This document shows positions 18,271 through 27,915 of a DNA stretch of 64,000 bases, piece by piece. The stretch is from an uncultured Methanomassiliicoccus sp. (GTDB taxonomy: Archaea; Thermoplasmatota; Thermoplasmata; Methanomassiliicoccales; Methanomassiliicoccaceae): NCBI GenBank assembly GCA_905202485.1, contig CAJKRY010000007.1, forward strand, positions 30,938-94,937, written 5' to 3'. Position 1 is the stretch's first letter; every line of letters begins with the position of its first letter. The notes below the pieces were generated by a model. It saw only the letters and a program-made list of their open reading frames with translations, was not told the origin of the DNA and did no database searches. The position numbers and the translations under genes were made by a program.

Positions 18271-18846
18271 TTATACTAACGGTGCACCTGCTCCAGTTTG
18301 CAGCGCCTTATTGTTGAGCTCTAGCAGTTTGGGAGGGATGCGGCGTTTAAGCGTGGACTGCATTTCTTCAAGGGTGATTTGGATGCATCCTGAATTAGCA
18401 GCCACACCCAGAAGGCAGACATTGAGCACCTTGGAGCTGCCGACTTCCGCACAGAGCTCGCTGCCATCTACCATCAGCATATGCTGGGGGGCATTTTTCA
18501 GAAAATCCAGTATCTCGATGAGATGATAATTGTCTTCCAATGAGGAAGTCACAGGTTTAACTGGGCTGACACTTATTATCGCGACTCCGTTTTTCTTCAG
18601 ATATGGCAGGCAGCGGACTGTTTCTGCAGGCTCAAACCCGATAAGCACATCGGCAGAGCCCTTAGGAACCAAAGGAGAAAGAACAGAGCCTGTTCGTATA
18701 TGGCTTACTACAGACCCTCCGCGCTGAGCCATGCCTATAGTTTCTGCACTTCTGACTTTTTCTCCCCTTTCCATCAAAGTATCTGCGATAAGCTTTGAAG
18801 CCAGCACAGTTCCCTGGCCTCCGACTCCGGTGATGATGCAATTCAT
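18271..18846 (-). CDS. iorB: Indolepyruvate ferredoxin oxidoreductase, beta subunit
   Basis: About 191 residues from the ATG at 18846, giving MNCIITGVGGQGTVLASKL, the family's N-terminal glycine-rich block. AQRGGSVVSHIRTG and DVLIGFEPAETVR follow. This is the gamma-type domain of 2-oxoacid:ferredoxin oxidoreductases and partners IorA in oxidising (or reductively making) aryl pyruvates with ferredoxin and CoA. Its ATG overlaps the iorA stop by one base (TGATG), showing translational coupling. A longer start at 18897 would run into iorA and is less likely. Confidence 0.93.
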   Translation of the reverse strand: MNCIITGVGGQGTVLASKLIADTLMERGEKVRSAETIGMAQRGGSVVSHIRTGSVLSPLVPKGSADVLIGFEPAETVRCLPYLKKNGVAIISVSPVKPVTSSLEDNYHLIEILDFLKNAPQHMLMVDGSELCAEVGSSKVLNVCLLGVAANSGCIQITLEEMQSTLKRRIPPKLLELNNKALQTGAGAPLV

Positions 18847-20630
18847 CAAGACTCCTCCTGCTGCGAGATGGCTTCCGAAGGACAAACCTGAGAGCACAGA
18901 TTGCAGCCGACGCAGAGTGAAGAATCAATATACACCTTTCCTTCAGAGTACACTATGGCCGGGCATCCCAGTTCTTTGATGCATTTTCTGCAAGCTGTGC
19001 ATTTGTCTGTGATAACCAGATGTGGTCTGGGTTTCGAGATGGCAATGCAGGGAGCTTCAAAAATCACGGCAGACACGCTGTCAAACCCGGCAGCTTCTCT
19101 AACTGCTGAGACGGCTTTCTTCAGATCCAGCGGGTTTGACTTGATTATCTTCTTTACGCCGATGGCTTTGAGAACGCCGGCAATGTCTATTTTTTCAACT
19201 GCTGCTCCTGTGGCTTTGACACCTGTGCCGGGATGCGGCTGGTGTCCGGTCATGGCAGTAGTGGAATTGTCCAGTATAATCACGACAATTTTTGTTTGGT
19301 TGTAGACAGCGTTTACTATTCCTGGTATACCGGTGTGGAAAAACGTGGAATCGCCGACAAATGCAAAGTTAACTGTCTGAGGATTAGCACGCTGCAGCCC
19401 CTGCGCCATGGTTATACCTGCGCCCATGCAGAGGCACGTATCCACCATTTCCAGGGGTTTAGCGTTTCCAAGAGTGTAGCAACCTATATCTCCAGAAAAG
19501 ATGGCATTAAGGCCCTTTGCAGCTTGTTTTACTGCATAGAATGACGCCCTATGCGGACAGCCTGCACAGAGTACAGGGGGGCGGATCGGAAGATCCGGCA
19601 GGGAAAGCTGCTCTTCATTCTGCGGAACCTCCAAAAATGCAGAGACTGCAGACTTCACCAGCTCTGCAGAATACTCGCCGGCGAAAGGCATACTGCCAGT
19701 CAGTTTGCCGAATATTCTGGTTTTGAGGTGGTGCTTTCCGCAGATGTATGTAAGCTCCCTTTCTATGACCGGATCCAGCTCTTCTATCACCAGAACTTTC
19801 TCGAGGCCGTCTAAGAACTTTAAAGCGAGCTTTTCAGGGAACGGATACGCAGTGGCGATTTTCAAAACCTTGCAGCCCGCATTCAGCGACTCTAAAGCTT
19901 CTTTTGAGTAAGCATATCCTATACCGGACGATGCAACCCCTACTGCACCGCTTCCGCTGGTTTCATTGAATCTGTATGATGAAAAGTCTTCACCCATCTG
20001 TGGAATCTTTTCTTCCAGTGCGATATGGTTTTGATATGACAGCTTGGGGAAAATAGCCCATTTGGGATTTTTTATGAAACCTTCCGCCTCGAGGTATTTC
20101 CTCTTCTGCTTTAAATCAACAGAAGAATAGCCGTGGCAGATCCTGGTAGTGGGTCTGAAAATCACCGGAGTTCTGTATTTTTCAGAGTACTCATATGCAT
20201 CTTCAATCATCTCATATGCTTCGTCTGGAGTGGACGGGTCGAATATGGGAAGCTTAGAGAAACCGGCGTAATGCCTGGTATCCTGCTCCGTCTGCGACGA
20301 TATCGGGCCCGGATCATCCGCAACGACAATCACCATTCCGCCCTTTATGCCGATATACGCAAGGCACATGACTGGATCTGAACATGCATTCAGCCCCACC
20401 TGCTTCATAGTGACCAGGGTCCGCAGTCCAGAATATGAGGCGCCGGCAGCTACTTCTACAGCCGCCTTCTCATTAACGGACCATTCTATGTAGATATCTC
20501 CGGGGTTCTCTTTCACTACAGTTTCTAAAATTTCTGTAGAAGGTGTACCTGGATAACCGCATACGCACTTTACTCCAGCATGGATTGCTCCCAGCGCTAT
20601 GCACTCATTTCCCATTAGAAGCCGCTGCAT
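18846..20630 (-). CDS. iorA: Indolepyruvate ferredoxin oxidoreductase, alpha subunit
   Basis: A 594-residue fused alpha/beta/delta-type subunit. The N-terminal pyrimidine-binding domain contains GVKCVCGYPGTPSTEI. The thiamine-diphosphate domain contains FSGDIGCYTLG, then GDSTFFHTG and ILDNSTTAMTGHQPHPG. The C-terminus has two [4Fe-4S] ferredoxin motifs, CTACRKCIKELGCP and CVGCNLCSQVCP. It oxidatively decarboxylates aryl pyruvates to aryl-acetyl-CoA, or runs in reverse for amino acid synthesis, in the cytoplasm. It is first in the iorA-iorB-paaK operon. Confidence 0.95.
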   Translation of the reverse strand: MQRLLMGNECIALGAIHAGVKCVCGYPGTPSTEILETVVKENPGDIYIEWSVNEKAAVEVAAGASYSGLRTLVTMKQVGLNACSDPVMCLAYIGIKGGMVIVVADDPGPISSQTEQDTRHYAGFSKLPIFDPSTPDEAYEMIEDAYEYSEKYRTPVIFRPTTRICHGYSSVDLKQKRKYLEAEGFIKNPKWAIFPKLSYQNHIALEEKIPQMGEDFSSYRFNETSGSGAVGVASSGIGYAYSKEALESLNAGCKVLKIATAYPFPEKLALKFLDGLEKVLVIEELDPVIERELTYICGKHHLKTRIFGKLTGSMPFAGEYSAELVKSAVSAFLEVPQNEEQLSLPDLPIRPPVLCAGCPHRASFYAVKQAAKGLNAIFSGDIGCYTLGNAKPLEMVDTCLCMGAGITMAQGLQRANPQTVNFAFVGDSTFFHTGIPGIVNAVYNQTKIVVIILDNSTTAMTGHQPHPGTGVKATGAAVEKIDIAGVLKAIGVKKIIKSNPLDLKKAVSAVREAAGFDSVSAVIFEAPCIAISKPRPHLVITDKCTACRKCIKELGCPAIVYSEGKVYIDSSLCVGCNLCSQVCPSEAISQQEES

Positions 20631-20724
20631 ATCTTTCAGCGGTTTATCGAGAAATTCAGTTAAAAGCCTATTGCACTTCCAATCACTATTTAAGCCTCAA
20701 AATATGTGTGCACTGTGAGATTCA

Positions 20725-21381
20725 ATGACTAAACCATCGATTGCCGTAAAAGGAGTAGGCAGGATGTCAGTAAAACCTGATCAGATACAGTTAACTTTAG
20801 AGTTAAAGGCTGAAAACAAAGACTACAGCTTGATGATGGATGAAGCCAATGCAAAGCTGGAGAACCTGACAGCTTCGCTGGCTTCTGCTGGATTCAGCAC
20901 AGATGATTTGAAAACCGGAGCCGTTTCCATTGACGCCAAGTATGACTATGTCAGAAAAGACGACTGTACGCAGGTAAGAGAGTTCACCGGCTACGTGTAC
21001 AGCCAGACGATCAATGTAAAATTCCCGCTGGATCTGGACCTGCTCTCTAAGGCAGTATCTTCAATCTCATGCAGCAACGTTTCTCCTGAATTATCTATAA
21101 GCTTCACTCTGGCCGACAGGGATTCTATGAGGGATGATCTTCTTAAACTGGCTGCCGAGGATGCCAGGCACAAGGCGGAAGTGATCTCCAAGGCTTCAGG
21201 AACCTCACTTGGCAGCGTGAAAGAGATATCATATGATATTGAAGGCTGTAACATTCATGCTCCGGCAAACCGCATGGTGCTGAGGAGCTGCAGTTCTGAA
21301 GCCATAGCTGACATGACTCCGGAAGAAATTATTGTTGAAGAGTCGGTATTCATGGTATGGGGCTTGAAGCAGTCTTCATAA
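20725..21381 (+). CDS. SIMPL domain (DUF541) protein
   Basis: A 218-residue protein of the SIMPL/DUF541 family: IAVKGVGRMSVKPDQIQLTLEL at the start, VSIDAKYDYV at ~75, GYVYSQTINV, and a final YDIEGCNIHAP. Most members are exported, but this one has no signal peptide, so it is probably cytoplasmic. The function is unknown. It is divergent from iorA and convergent with the HEAT-repeat gene, with a 2-bp gap between their stops. Confidence 0.85.
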   Translation: MTKPSIAVKGVGRMSVKPDQIQLTLELKAENKDYSLMMDEANAKLENLTASLASAGFSTDDLKTGAVSIDAKYDYVRKDDCTQVREFTGYVYSQTINVKFPLDLDLLSKAVSSISCSNVSPELSISFTLADRDSMRDDLLKLAAEDARHKAEVISKASGTSLGSVKEISYDIEGCNIHAPANRMVLRSCSSEAIADMTPEEIIVEESVFMVWGLKQSS

Positions 21382-21383
21382 CC

Positions 21384-21866
21384 TCATATTTTCTTTTTCA
21401 AATATTCCTCTGCGAAAGAGATACTCTTCCTGACATACGGCGACGGATCGTCGTTAAGTTCATTCAGTTTCTGAGCAAGCTCGTCGCTGAACAGTTTCAG
21501 GCGGGACATAATGCGTTCTGCCGCCCAAGCCGCCATACCTCTGATTCGCGGATTTTCGTCAGACAAGCTATAGCAGATTACCGGAATAGACCTTTCATCG
21601 CCGATGCCTGCTCCGCTGATCTCTCCAATCCCCCAGAGCACGTTCTCTCTTATTTCAAAATCATTATCGCAGGCCAGTTTCAGAAGGAGTTCGTAAACAT
21701 CAGCATTCTGAGTTTTATTCTGCCCCATTTTTGCGAGGAACCATGAGGCTTTTTTTCTTACGGACGCGTCACAGCATTCCAGGCACTGCTCTATCAGGCT
21801 GATGTGCTCCGAGCAGTCTTTTTTAGACAGCAGATCCTTTTCTACAGCTTCAAGAGATTCTTTCAT
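21384..21866 (-). CDS. HEAT-repeat protein
   Basis: About 160 residues from the ATG at 21866 (MKESLEAVEKDLL). At least three HEAT-like helical repeats are visible: ASVRKKASWFLAKMG, FEIRENVLWGIGEIS and PRIRGMAAWAAERIM, with SPYVRKSIS at the end. These form a protein-binding superhelix; no catalytic motif is seen. The start was chosen because a small upstream gene ends 4 bp before it; the longer frame to 21947 would overlap that gene entirely. Confidence 0.75.
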   Translation of the reverse strand: MKESLEAVEKDLLSKKDCSEHISLIEQCLECCDASVRKKASWFLAKMGQNKTQNADVYELLLKLACDNDFEIRENVLWGIGEISGAGIGDERSIPVICYSLSDENPRIRGMAAWAAERIMSRLKLFSDELAQKLNELNDDPSPYVRKSISFAEEYLKKKI

Positions 21867-21870
21867 AATC

Positions 21871-22047
21871 TCACTTTTCAGGAGGCGTTGGTTTTTCCAG
21901 ATAAAACTCGCATTCTCCGTAGTCTTTGTCAGGATTGCAGACTTCATAATCTTTTATCTTCAGCACATCCAGGCGGATCCGGCGCGCTTTGCAGTTGGAG
22001 CATCGGAAGTCATCGGCCATCCACAGACATCTTTTTCTCTCAAACAT
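21871..22047 (-). CDS. Small Cys-rich protein, 58 residues
   Basis: This short gene starts MFERKRCLWMADDF, then RCSNCKARRI, and later VCNPDKDYGECEFYLE. Two cysteine pairs (CSNC, and C...C about 9 apart) could bind zinc or an Fe-S cluster. It ends 4 bp before the HEAT-repeat gene and is probably co-transcribed with it. I recognise no named family, but the composition and the tight spacing support a real gene. Confidence 0.65.
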   Translation of the reverse strand: MFERKRCLWMADDFRCSNCKARRIRLDVLKIKDYEVCNPDKDYGECEFYLEKPTPPEK

Positions 22048-22122
22048 GAGACATTGAGCTGTGCATCAGGTATAACTTATAAATTCCAGCAGTATCACTA
22101 AAAATAATGGTTATAAAAAAAT

Positions 22123-23511
22123 TCAGTCGGATATGGAACTCATATCCAGACCTAATTCTGTCAGTATCTCTGTTGAAGTTTCATACACTTTGAGATACTC
22201 TTTTGTGGGAACAATCTTGCGGACGTTGTAACACTCTTGGAAAGTTCTTCCCTGCGGAGCTGTGAGATACTGCCGTTCGTATTTTTTGACTAAGCGGTTC
22301 AGTATGTCATTAACATCCTCGGGGTCCATGCCGGCTGAGGCTGTGGCCACTTCACCCATCATTCTAGCTTCCATTCCGGTGGTATAATCTTCAGACACAC
22401 CTTTCGCGGAAGCACAGCCTGAGACTAGCTCCCTGCCGCTGACGGTATCCAGCATTGCCTGGGCCGCGATCTCCAGAAGGCACATCTCTGTACACGGCCC
22501 GGCAATCGGATAGTATTGGTTGGCAAGCAGCAGGTCGGTATATGAATCCAGTGTAGATGCCACATGGCCTGCTATCTGCAGAGTCTCTCTTGAGGTTGTG
22601 ATGCCCCATCTGATATGAATCGCCCCGTCAAGATGGTAGCTGGCATTCAGAAGCGTGAATGATGCAAGAGTTGTAGCAATATCGCAGATTGCTGTTTCTT
22701 CAACACCTCCGATGTAGCCTCCAAAGATCGGCATCTGCTCTACCATTATCACATTGCCGTTGTGAAGCCATCCCGAAATCATATTCAGCGAGGAGTTGTC
22801 TATTTTAAGCTCATTCAACTGAGATACTTCGTGGCTGTCGCATGGTCTTAGTCCACATGCATAATCTCCGGCGAGACGTCCCGCTGCGGACAGCGGGGTC
22901 TCAGGTCCCTATATGCTGAGGTAAGGTCTTCCAACCCTGCTGCACGCTTCCCTTACCGCCCTTATCTCAGCAAGAGTTGCTTTGACTTCAAAAGGCGTGT
23001 TTGTAGCTGCAGGAATACCGTCAACAGTAGACATCACACCGCTGACGATCGTATCTACAATCGGTTCCTGAGCATAGCTCTGGATCATCGGAACGAAAAT
23101 ATCTTCAGAGACTGTAGCTCCTGTCGGACCGCCTTGTATTATCGGTTTTTTTCTGGATGCACTTCTTCTCGGCTCCAGAATCACGGCGTCTTTGTTATCG
23201 CCTAACTGGATACGTTTCGGAGCTGCTCTGATTCCCGCTCTTATTTCTTCTTCGGTAACCATTATGGCCCGGCCGGTGTCTACATTGAGAATGCCCACGG
23301 TCACAAGCATTTCTATTCCGGCGCGGAAGAGACGCTCCTTTAAGTCAGGATCAGTAGGAATGAATTTGTTGCCAAAGTCAATCTCATACTTTTCCTTCAG
23401 CTCAACCGCTGTTACCGGTATTACATTATTGTCCCAAACATTTTCTGTGATTTTTGGACCTTTTTCAGATCTAAGAAATGCATCATAGACTGTTAAGGCC
23501 TTCTCAGCCAC
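22123..23511 (-). CDS. mtmB: Monomethylamine methyltransferase MtmB, copy 1 (in-frame amber = pyrrolysine)
   Basis: About 462 residues with one in-frame TAG at 22909-22911, decoded as pyrrolysine at about position 201, in the context RVGRPYLSI-Pyl-GPETP. Both halves match MtmB (KPIIQGGPTGATVSED; IEMPIFGGY-like EQMPIFGGYIGG; GPCTEMCLLEIAAQAM). The enzyme transfers the methyl group of monomethylamine to the corrinoid of MtmC. The start is taken at GTG 23511 by comparison with copy 2; a TTG at 23523 would overlap mtmC by 4 bp. A strong hairpin lies directly after the TAG (see separate entry). It is the last gene of the pyl-ramA-mtmC-mtmB run. Confidence 0.95.
22873..22902 (-). promoter_or_regulatory. 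PYLIS-like hairpin after the mtmB1 amber codon
   Basis: GAGAC (22873-22877) and CCCGCTG (22880-22886) pair with CAGCGGG (22891-22897) and GTCTC (22898-22902), making a 12-bp stem with a 2-nt bulge and a 4-nt loop. It begins 6 nt after the TAG on the coding strand. A hairpin at this place in mtmB is known as the putative PYLIS element; its need in vivo is disputed. Confidence 0.7.
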
Positions 23512-23519
23512 CAATATAA

Positions 23520-24176
23520 TCAATCTCCTTTATTGAATTTTAACATCCTGTCCACGCATTCTACTACTTCTGATCCGCAAGAGCAGTATTCGTCTCCGCC
23601 TATGCTTTCAACCCATTTTCTGGTGCAGCAGGCTCCTCCGAAAAGCGTCTTGATATTCAGCTCTTCCTCCTTAAGACACTTTACAATCTTTTTCTGGCCG
23701 ATCAATGTGGTCGTCATAAGCGCAGATGCAGCAACGACGCTGGCATTTTTCTCTTTAGCCGCTTCTAGAAAATCATCAGGCGGCACATCTCTCCCGAGAT
23801 CAAAAACACTGTATCCTGCCCCCCGCAAGAAAGCACATACGACATGTTTTCCTATTTCGTGGACGTCTCCCTGCACCGTTCCGATAACTATGTTTCCTTT
23901 CGTGGTGTGAGGAGAGTCTTTGCCTATGAAAGGTTCGAAGACTGCCATTCCTTCTTCCATTGCCTTAGATGCCGCCAGCACCTGAGGTAAGAAAATAAGC
24001 CCTTCGTTAAACCTCTCGCTTATGTTTACCATTCCCTTTCCCAAGCCTTTTTCAATAGCTTCGTAAGGCGTGATTCCCAGAGACAGTGCATTCTGCGATG
24101 CTTCATGGACTAATTCCATATCCCAGGTTTCCACGGCCTTTTTTAACATCTGGAGTACTTCCCCCTTAGTATCCAT
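23520..24176 (-). CDS. mtmC: Monomethylamine corrinoid protein MtmC, copy 1
   Basis: 218 residues. The N-terminal helical cap domain (to ~90, with GLIFLPQVLAASKAM) precedes the B12-binding Rossmann domain with DVHEIGKHVV (the D-x-H-x-x-G motif whose His ligates cobalt), then SALMTTT and GGACCTRKW. It carries the methyl group from MtmB to the CoM methyltransferase. It directly precedes mtmB1. The ATG at 24176 was preferred to the GTG one codon upstream, with GGGGGAT acting as ribosome site. Confidence 0.95.
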   Translation of the reverse strand: MDTKGEVLQMLKKAVETWDMELVHEASQNALSLGITPYEAIEKGLGKGMVNISERFNEGLIFLPQVLAASKAMEEGMAVFEPFIGKDSPHTTKGNIVIGTVQGDVHEIGKHVVCAFLRGAGYSVFDLGRDVPPDDFLEAAKEKNASVVAASALMTTTLIGQKKIVKCLKEEELNIKTLFGGACCTRKWVESIGGDEYCSCGSEVVECVDRMLKFNKGD

Positions 24177-24217
24177 CACAATCCCCCTGCCGTTTTGTTC
24201 CTTCTATCTATATGCTG

Positions 24218-24228
24218 GATATAAAAGA
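24218..24228 (-). promoter_or_regulatory. Likely internal promoter for mtmC1B1
   Basis: On the minus strand the 87-bp gap between ramA and mtmC1 contains CTTTTATATCC, about 45 bp before the ATG, placing a start site roughly 20 nt upstream of mtmC1. mtmC1B1 could thus be expressed apart from the pyl genes. Confidence 0.4.
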
Positions 24229-24263
24229 AGAATTTGTAAAATGTTTAGATTTTCCTCTTTCTG

Positions 24264-25898
24264 TCATCTCCTACAAACTCCCATATTTTTCAGGGACATA
24301 GCATGACTAGGACATGAAAGCTCGCATCTTTTGCAGGCCGCGCCGTCGCACAAATCCGACCTGATGACTGCAGTAGGGTTGGTACCGCTTTCATCGATAA
24401 CCAGAGCTTTTTCTGGACATACCTCAATGCATTTGTCGCATCTCACGCAGCCAATCAGCTCTTTAGTGATCAGCGTACCTGGGTTTTCCAGAACCGCCAT
24501 GCCAAAGTCTCCCAGCTCTGGAATGTCTCTTTTCATTTTCCTCTCTACCTGAGGTTCAGAGATTTCCATGGGAAGATGAGGCAGATTATATATGTCCAGC
24601 ATGTCGTTGTATGAGCTCATCGGCATTCCATATGTCCAGAGAGACAGTTCGATTGAATAGAGATTCTTGAAAGTCTCAGATGTTGCAAACATGCAGTGTT
24701 TGGCTTTCAGTTTTTTTGCGAACTCTTTCAATTCGTCCAATTCAATTTTTCCGGTAGCGATTTCCCTGGCCATTGCCAGAGATGTGTTTCCAAACTGAAT
24801 GATCTTCTTTGATCCAGGAGAAACCATTCCTACGCGCTGGGCTTTTTTAGCATCTACATACAATCCAGATGCACCAGACATAAAGAAGATTGGAACATCT
24901 TCTACCCAGAGGTCAACTTCTCTCATCAGTGTAAGATAACCGGCTCTCAGTGCACCAATGGCCTTTCCAGCTTCCGAGACATCCCTTTCTCCTATGGAAA
25001 TTTTATCCTGCAGATGCAGTCTTTCGTCAGGTGTAGAGATCTTAGGCATTTTGACCAGATCGCTGGATATTCCGCAGTCCAATGCAGCTATTACCCCTGT
25101 GCCGGTGATTCCTTTGGCGCATCCGTGTGCTGGACCTTGTGAAACGATTTTTCCATCTTGGGGATTCACAACGTCTCCATTTACTGGTAAGTATTCATCG
25201 TCAAGAACCCAAGACTCCCATCCGTTTTCTGCGAGATTCACTTCCGAAAGGGTGCCGGGAGCGGCCAGCATCCCCATCTCAATCTGCTGTCCCTCAAGAG
25301 CTGGACCGGCTGCTGCAGATCCGGTATAAACTTCCCCGTCAACAATCAGCGCCATTTCCGCGTTGGTTCCGTAATCTATCACCATACACGGCTCATCCTG
25401 TTTCAGAGCGTCTGTCATCAGCATCATTGCTATGGCGTCGGCGCCGATTTCATGGCTTACTGCAGGCGGAATGACCACCGAGGCATTTTTCATGTTGGCT
25501 AATCCCAGATCAGACGCATGAACGATTTCGCCTTCTCTTTTCGGAGGAACAATTTTAAGCTCCTCCAGACGGTTTTTTCCTGCGTATGCTAAATCGCGGA
25601 TCTCAATATTTTGAAAAAGTGATAACTGAAAAGGGTTTCCGCAGACAGCCATTTTGGTTACGCACTCTAAATCTATCTGCAGCAAGGGAAGAAGATTATT
25701 GATTGTATCAATTATCAGCCTGTTACAGACGTCGGGACCGGCATCCATAGCGAAGTTTACATGATCTATCACATTGGCTCCGGGTACCGGATGCCTTGTA
25801 GTTATAGCAGTAGATACGACTTCATTGTTTTCTCTTTTTATCGCCTGAGCCCTGAAGCCGCTTGTTCCGATATCTAAGGCTATTGAATATTCAGTCAC
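24264..25898 (-). CDS. ramA: RamA-type reductive activator of corrinoid proteins
   Basis: A 544-residue protein. The N-terminus has the ASKHA/RACo-like ATPase fold (SIALDIGTSGFRAQ; later VIDYGTNAEMAL and GCAKGITGTGVIAAL), corresponding to DUF4445. The C-terminus has two [4Fe-4S] ferredoxin motifs, CVRCDKCIEVCP and CDGAACKRCELSCP, typical of RamA. It uses ATP and low-potential electrons to reduce inactive Co(II) corrinoid on MtmC, MtbC and MttC to Co(I). It begins with GTG overlapping the pylD stop (GTGA), so it is translated with the pyl operon. Confidence 0.95.
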   Translation of the reverse strand: MTEYSIALDIGTSGFRAQAIKRENNEVVSTAITTRHPVPGANVIDHVNFAMDAGPDVCNRLIIDTINNLLPLLQIDLECVTKMAVCGNPFQLSLFQNIEIRDLAYAGKNRLEELKIVPPKREGEIVHASDLGLANMKNASVVIPPAVSHEIGADAIAMMLMTDALKQDEPCMVIDYGTNAEMALIVDGEVYTGSAAAGPALEGQQIEMGMLAAPGTLSEVNLAENGWESWVLDDEYLPVNGDVVNPQDGKIVSQGPAHGCAKGITGTGVIAALDCGISSDLVKMPKISTPDERLHLQDKISIGERDVSEAGKAIGALRAGYLTLMREVDLWVEDVPIFFMSGASGLYVDAKKAQRVGMVSPGSKKIIQFGNTSLAMAREIATGKIELDELKEFAKKLKAKHCMFATSETFKNLYSIELSLWTYGMPMSSYNDMLDIYNLPHLPMEISEPQVERKMKRDIPELGDFGMAVLENPGTLITKELIGCVRCDKCIEVCPEKALVIDESGTNPTAVIRSDLCDGAACKRCELSCPSHAMSLKNMGVCRR

Positions 25899-26734
25899 AG
25901 AATCACTTCCGCACAGACAGGGCTTTCAACAGGTATCGGAAGCTCATACAGAGATAGACTGGCACTCCATACAGCCATGACAGACACGCCTATCTGCAGC
26001 GGGTCATGAATCAGAATCTTCATTTTTTTAAGCCCTTCTTCATCAAAGGAATAAGGCATTCCCGGGGAAGACACGATAGTTCCCTCGTTTATCCAGTCTC
26101 CAGGTATTTTTCCAGGTGAAGCATTCAGAATTAATGTGGAATTTTTTACAGCTTTTTCCAAATCATCACACACTTTAAAATCAACATGTTTCTTCTGCAG
26201 CGCCCTCGATTTTAAAGGATCAATGTCGGTAATTGTAACTTTTGCTTCCTCTGTTTCCAGCATGTCAGCCATTTTATCACCGACTCTTCCTGCTCCTATA
26301 AGCAGCACTTCTTTTCCCTGAAGCCCGTTGGTTGCAATTTTAAGTGCGGTGAAATACCCCAGAGCAGTGGAGCGTGTATTGTCTGAAAATGTGCTTGTAT
26401 GTGTGTTGAGTGCTATGAACTCAGCATCATCAGCCATGAAGACAATGTCCGCTTTGGCCGCCAGCGCATCCGACAGCCCGGCGATGTCTGTTCTTTGGGT
26501 AATGAATGATTTCATACCGAGATGCTGCAGAATGGAACAGACCGACTCTGTAAATCCAGGTGTAACGCCTTTTCCGCTTGTAACCGGGACAACAGCGGCG
26601 GAATAGTCTTCCAACGGCATACTGTCGGGCATTACACCCACAGCTTCGTATGCCAATCCCCTCATGTCTGTGCCTATTGATGATATGAGGGCTCTGTCTC
26701 TTTCCACCGATGCATACGGTACATGTTTTATCAT
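25895..26734 (-). CDS. pylD: Pyrrolysine biosynthesis protein PylD
   Basis: A 279-residue dehydrogenase that oxidises N6-(3-methyl-ornithyl)-lysine to the semialdehyde, which then closes to pyrrolysine. The Rossmann motif GAGRVGDKMADMLE lies at about residues 147-160, followed by the acidic strand end VTITDIDPL. The N-terminal half (SGKGVTPGF) binds substrate in the family. It follows pylC by 8 bp and overlaps ramA by 4 bp. Confidence 0.95.
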   Translation of the reverse strand: MIKHVPYASVERDRALISSIGTDMRGLAYEAVGVMPDSMPLEDYSAAVVPVTSGKGVTPGFTESVCSILQHLGMKSFITQRTDIAGLSDALAAKADIVFMADDAEFIALNTHTSTFSDNTRSTALGYFTALKIATNGLQGKEVLLIGAGRVGDKMADMLETEEAKVTITDIDPLKSRALQKKHVDFKVCDDLEKAVKNSTLILNASPGKIPGDWINEGTIVSSPGMPYSFDEEGLKKMKILIHDPLQIGVSVMAVWSASLSLYELPIPVESPVCAEVIL

Positions 26735-26742
26735 TTCTGGTG

Positions 26743-27915
26743 TTAAGCGGGTAATGTTATCACCTCCGGTGCTGGGTCTAAATATTGCTTAATATTGTTT
26801 TCTTTTAAAATGCATTCAATGCATTTTTGACGCTTGTTCCATGTGTCTTCTGGCGTTTTTCCGTTCGTGATCATTGTTGCATGCCAGCGATTTTTTCCAG
26901 GTTCATAGTCCGTTATCATTTCTGATGATCCGAAGAGACCGTATTCGATTCTGGGTTTTTCAACTCCAGCGAACACTTTTTCTCCGCAGGATCTCAGAAT
27001 TCCATTTTCAAAAATCAAATGTTCGTATATTGCCGATCCTTCAGCAGGCCGAGGTTCAGAAAGGTTCCCTTTCACAGCCTCAACCAGATGTTTGATGAGA
27101 TTTACACCGGTGGCATTCACGACTGCAGCTGGAGTCTGGCTTGGTATTCTAGCATCTATCTCCAGTACTCTCAACCCTTTCTTTGAATAAATTGCCTCTA
27201 CATCCATGATTCCTTTTAAGCTGAGAGCTTCGGCAATTGATTCGCCACATCTTGAAAATGAGTCTAAGATGTCCGGATCCATACTTTGCATGGGGCAGCG
27301 GACCATTTTGCAATCATATTTGTCATCCAGAACCACTTCTGTCAGAATCATGGATTTTGCGTGGGTTCCGTCTCCAATAACTTCTATTGATATGTTGGGG
27401 CCGTCTGCAAATTCCTGTATAACTTCTTTGTCACCCATTTCATGAATTGTATTCACTGCAGAATTTACATCTTCTGTGCTGTATGCTTTTCTTACCCCTA
27501 CGCTTCCGCTCTGGCCTGATGGTTTTACAATTACTGGAAAACCGCACTCGGGCCATGGTTTCGGCATGGGAATTTTAAGCTTGTTCATTAGGCTGTTTGA
27601 CAGTATTTTTGATGATGAAATATTATATGCGTTAAGATCAAAGAGCAGATCAGCATCAACTTCTCTGGCGATTTCAGAGACAGAAATCAGAGTTTCAATA
27701 TTCTCATTTGCCGGCATTACAGCATCGCAGTCGTCGAATATCCTTTTGGCTTTTGATTTTTCTAAATTAATATCCAATATCTCTGAACTATCTGCCAGCG
27801 ATATAGCTGGTGCTTTTTCATTGCGGTCTATCACGAGAGTTTCATACCCTGCTTTTTTTGCAAGATACACGGCCTCCATTCCCTGCAGAAGGCCTCCTAT
27901 TACTCCCAATTTCAC
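26743..27915 (-). CDS. pylC: 3-methylornithine--L-lysine ligase PylC
   Basis: About 390 residues from GTG 27915 (reading MKLGVIGGLLQGMEAVYLAKKAG). The ATP-grasp fold is seen in FPVIVKPSGQSGSVGVRKA (~residues 140-158), IQEFADGPNISIEVIGDG and LRVLEIDARIPSQTP. It joins 3-methylornithine to lysine with ATP. The GTG overlaps the pylB stop (GTGA), which favours this start over an ATG 33 bp upstream inside pylB. Confidence 0.95.
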   Translation of the reverse strand: MKLGVIGGLLQGMEAVYLAKKAGYETLVIDRNEKAPAISLADSSEILDINLEKSKAKRIFDDCDAVMPANENIETLISVSEIAREVDADLLFDLNAYNISSSKILSNSLMNKLKIPMPKPWPECGFPVIVKPSGQSGSVGVRKAYSTEDVNSAVNTIHEMGDKEVIQEFADGPNISIEVIGDGTHAKSMILTEVVLDDKYDCKMVRCPMQSMDPDILDSFSRCGESIAEALSLKGIMDVEAIYSKKGLRVLEIDARIPSQTPAAVVNATGVNLIKHLVEAVKGNLSEPRPAEGSAIYEHLIFENGILRSCGEKVFAGVEKPRIEYGLFGSSEMITDYEPGKNRWHATMITNGKTPEDTWNKRQKCIECILKENNIKQYLDPAPEVITLPA

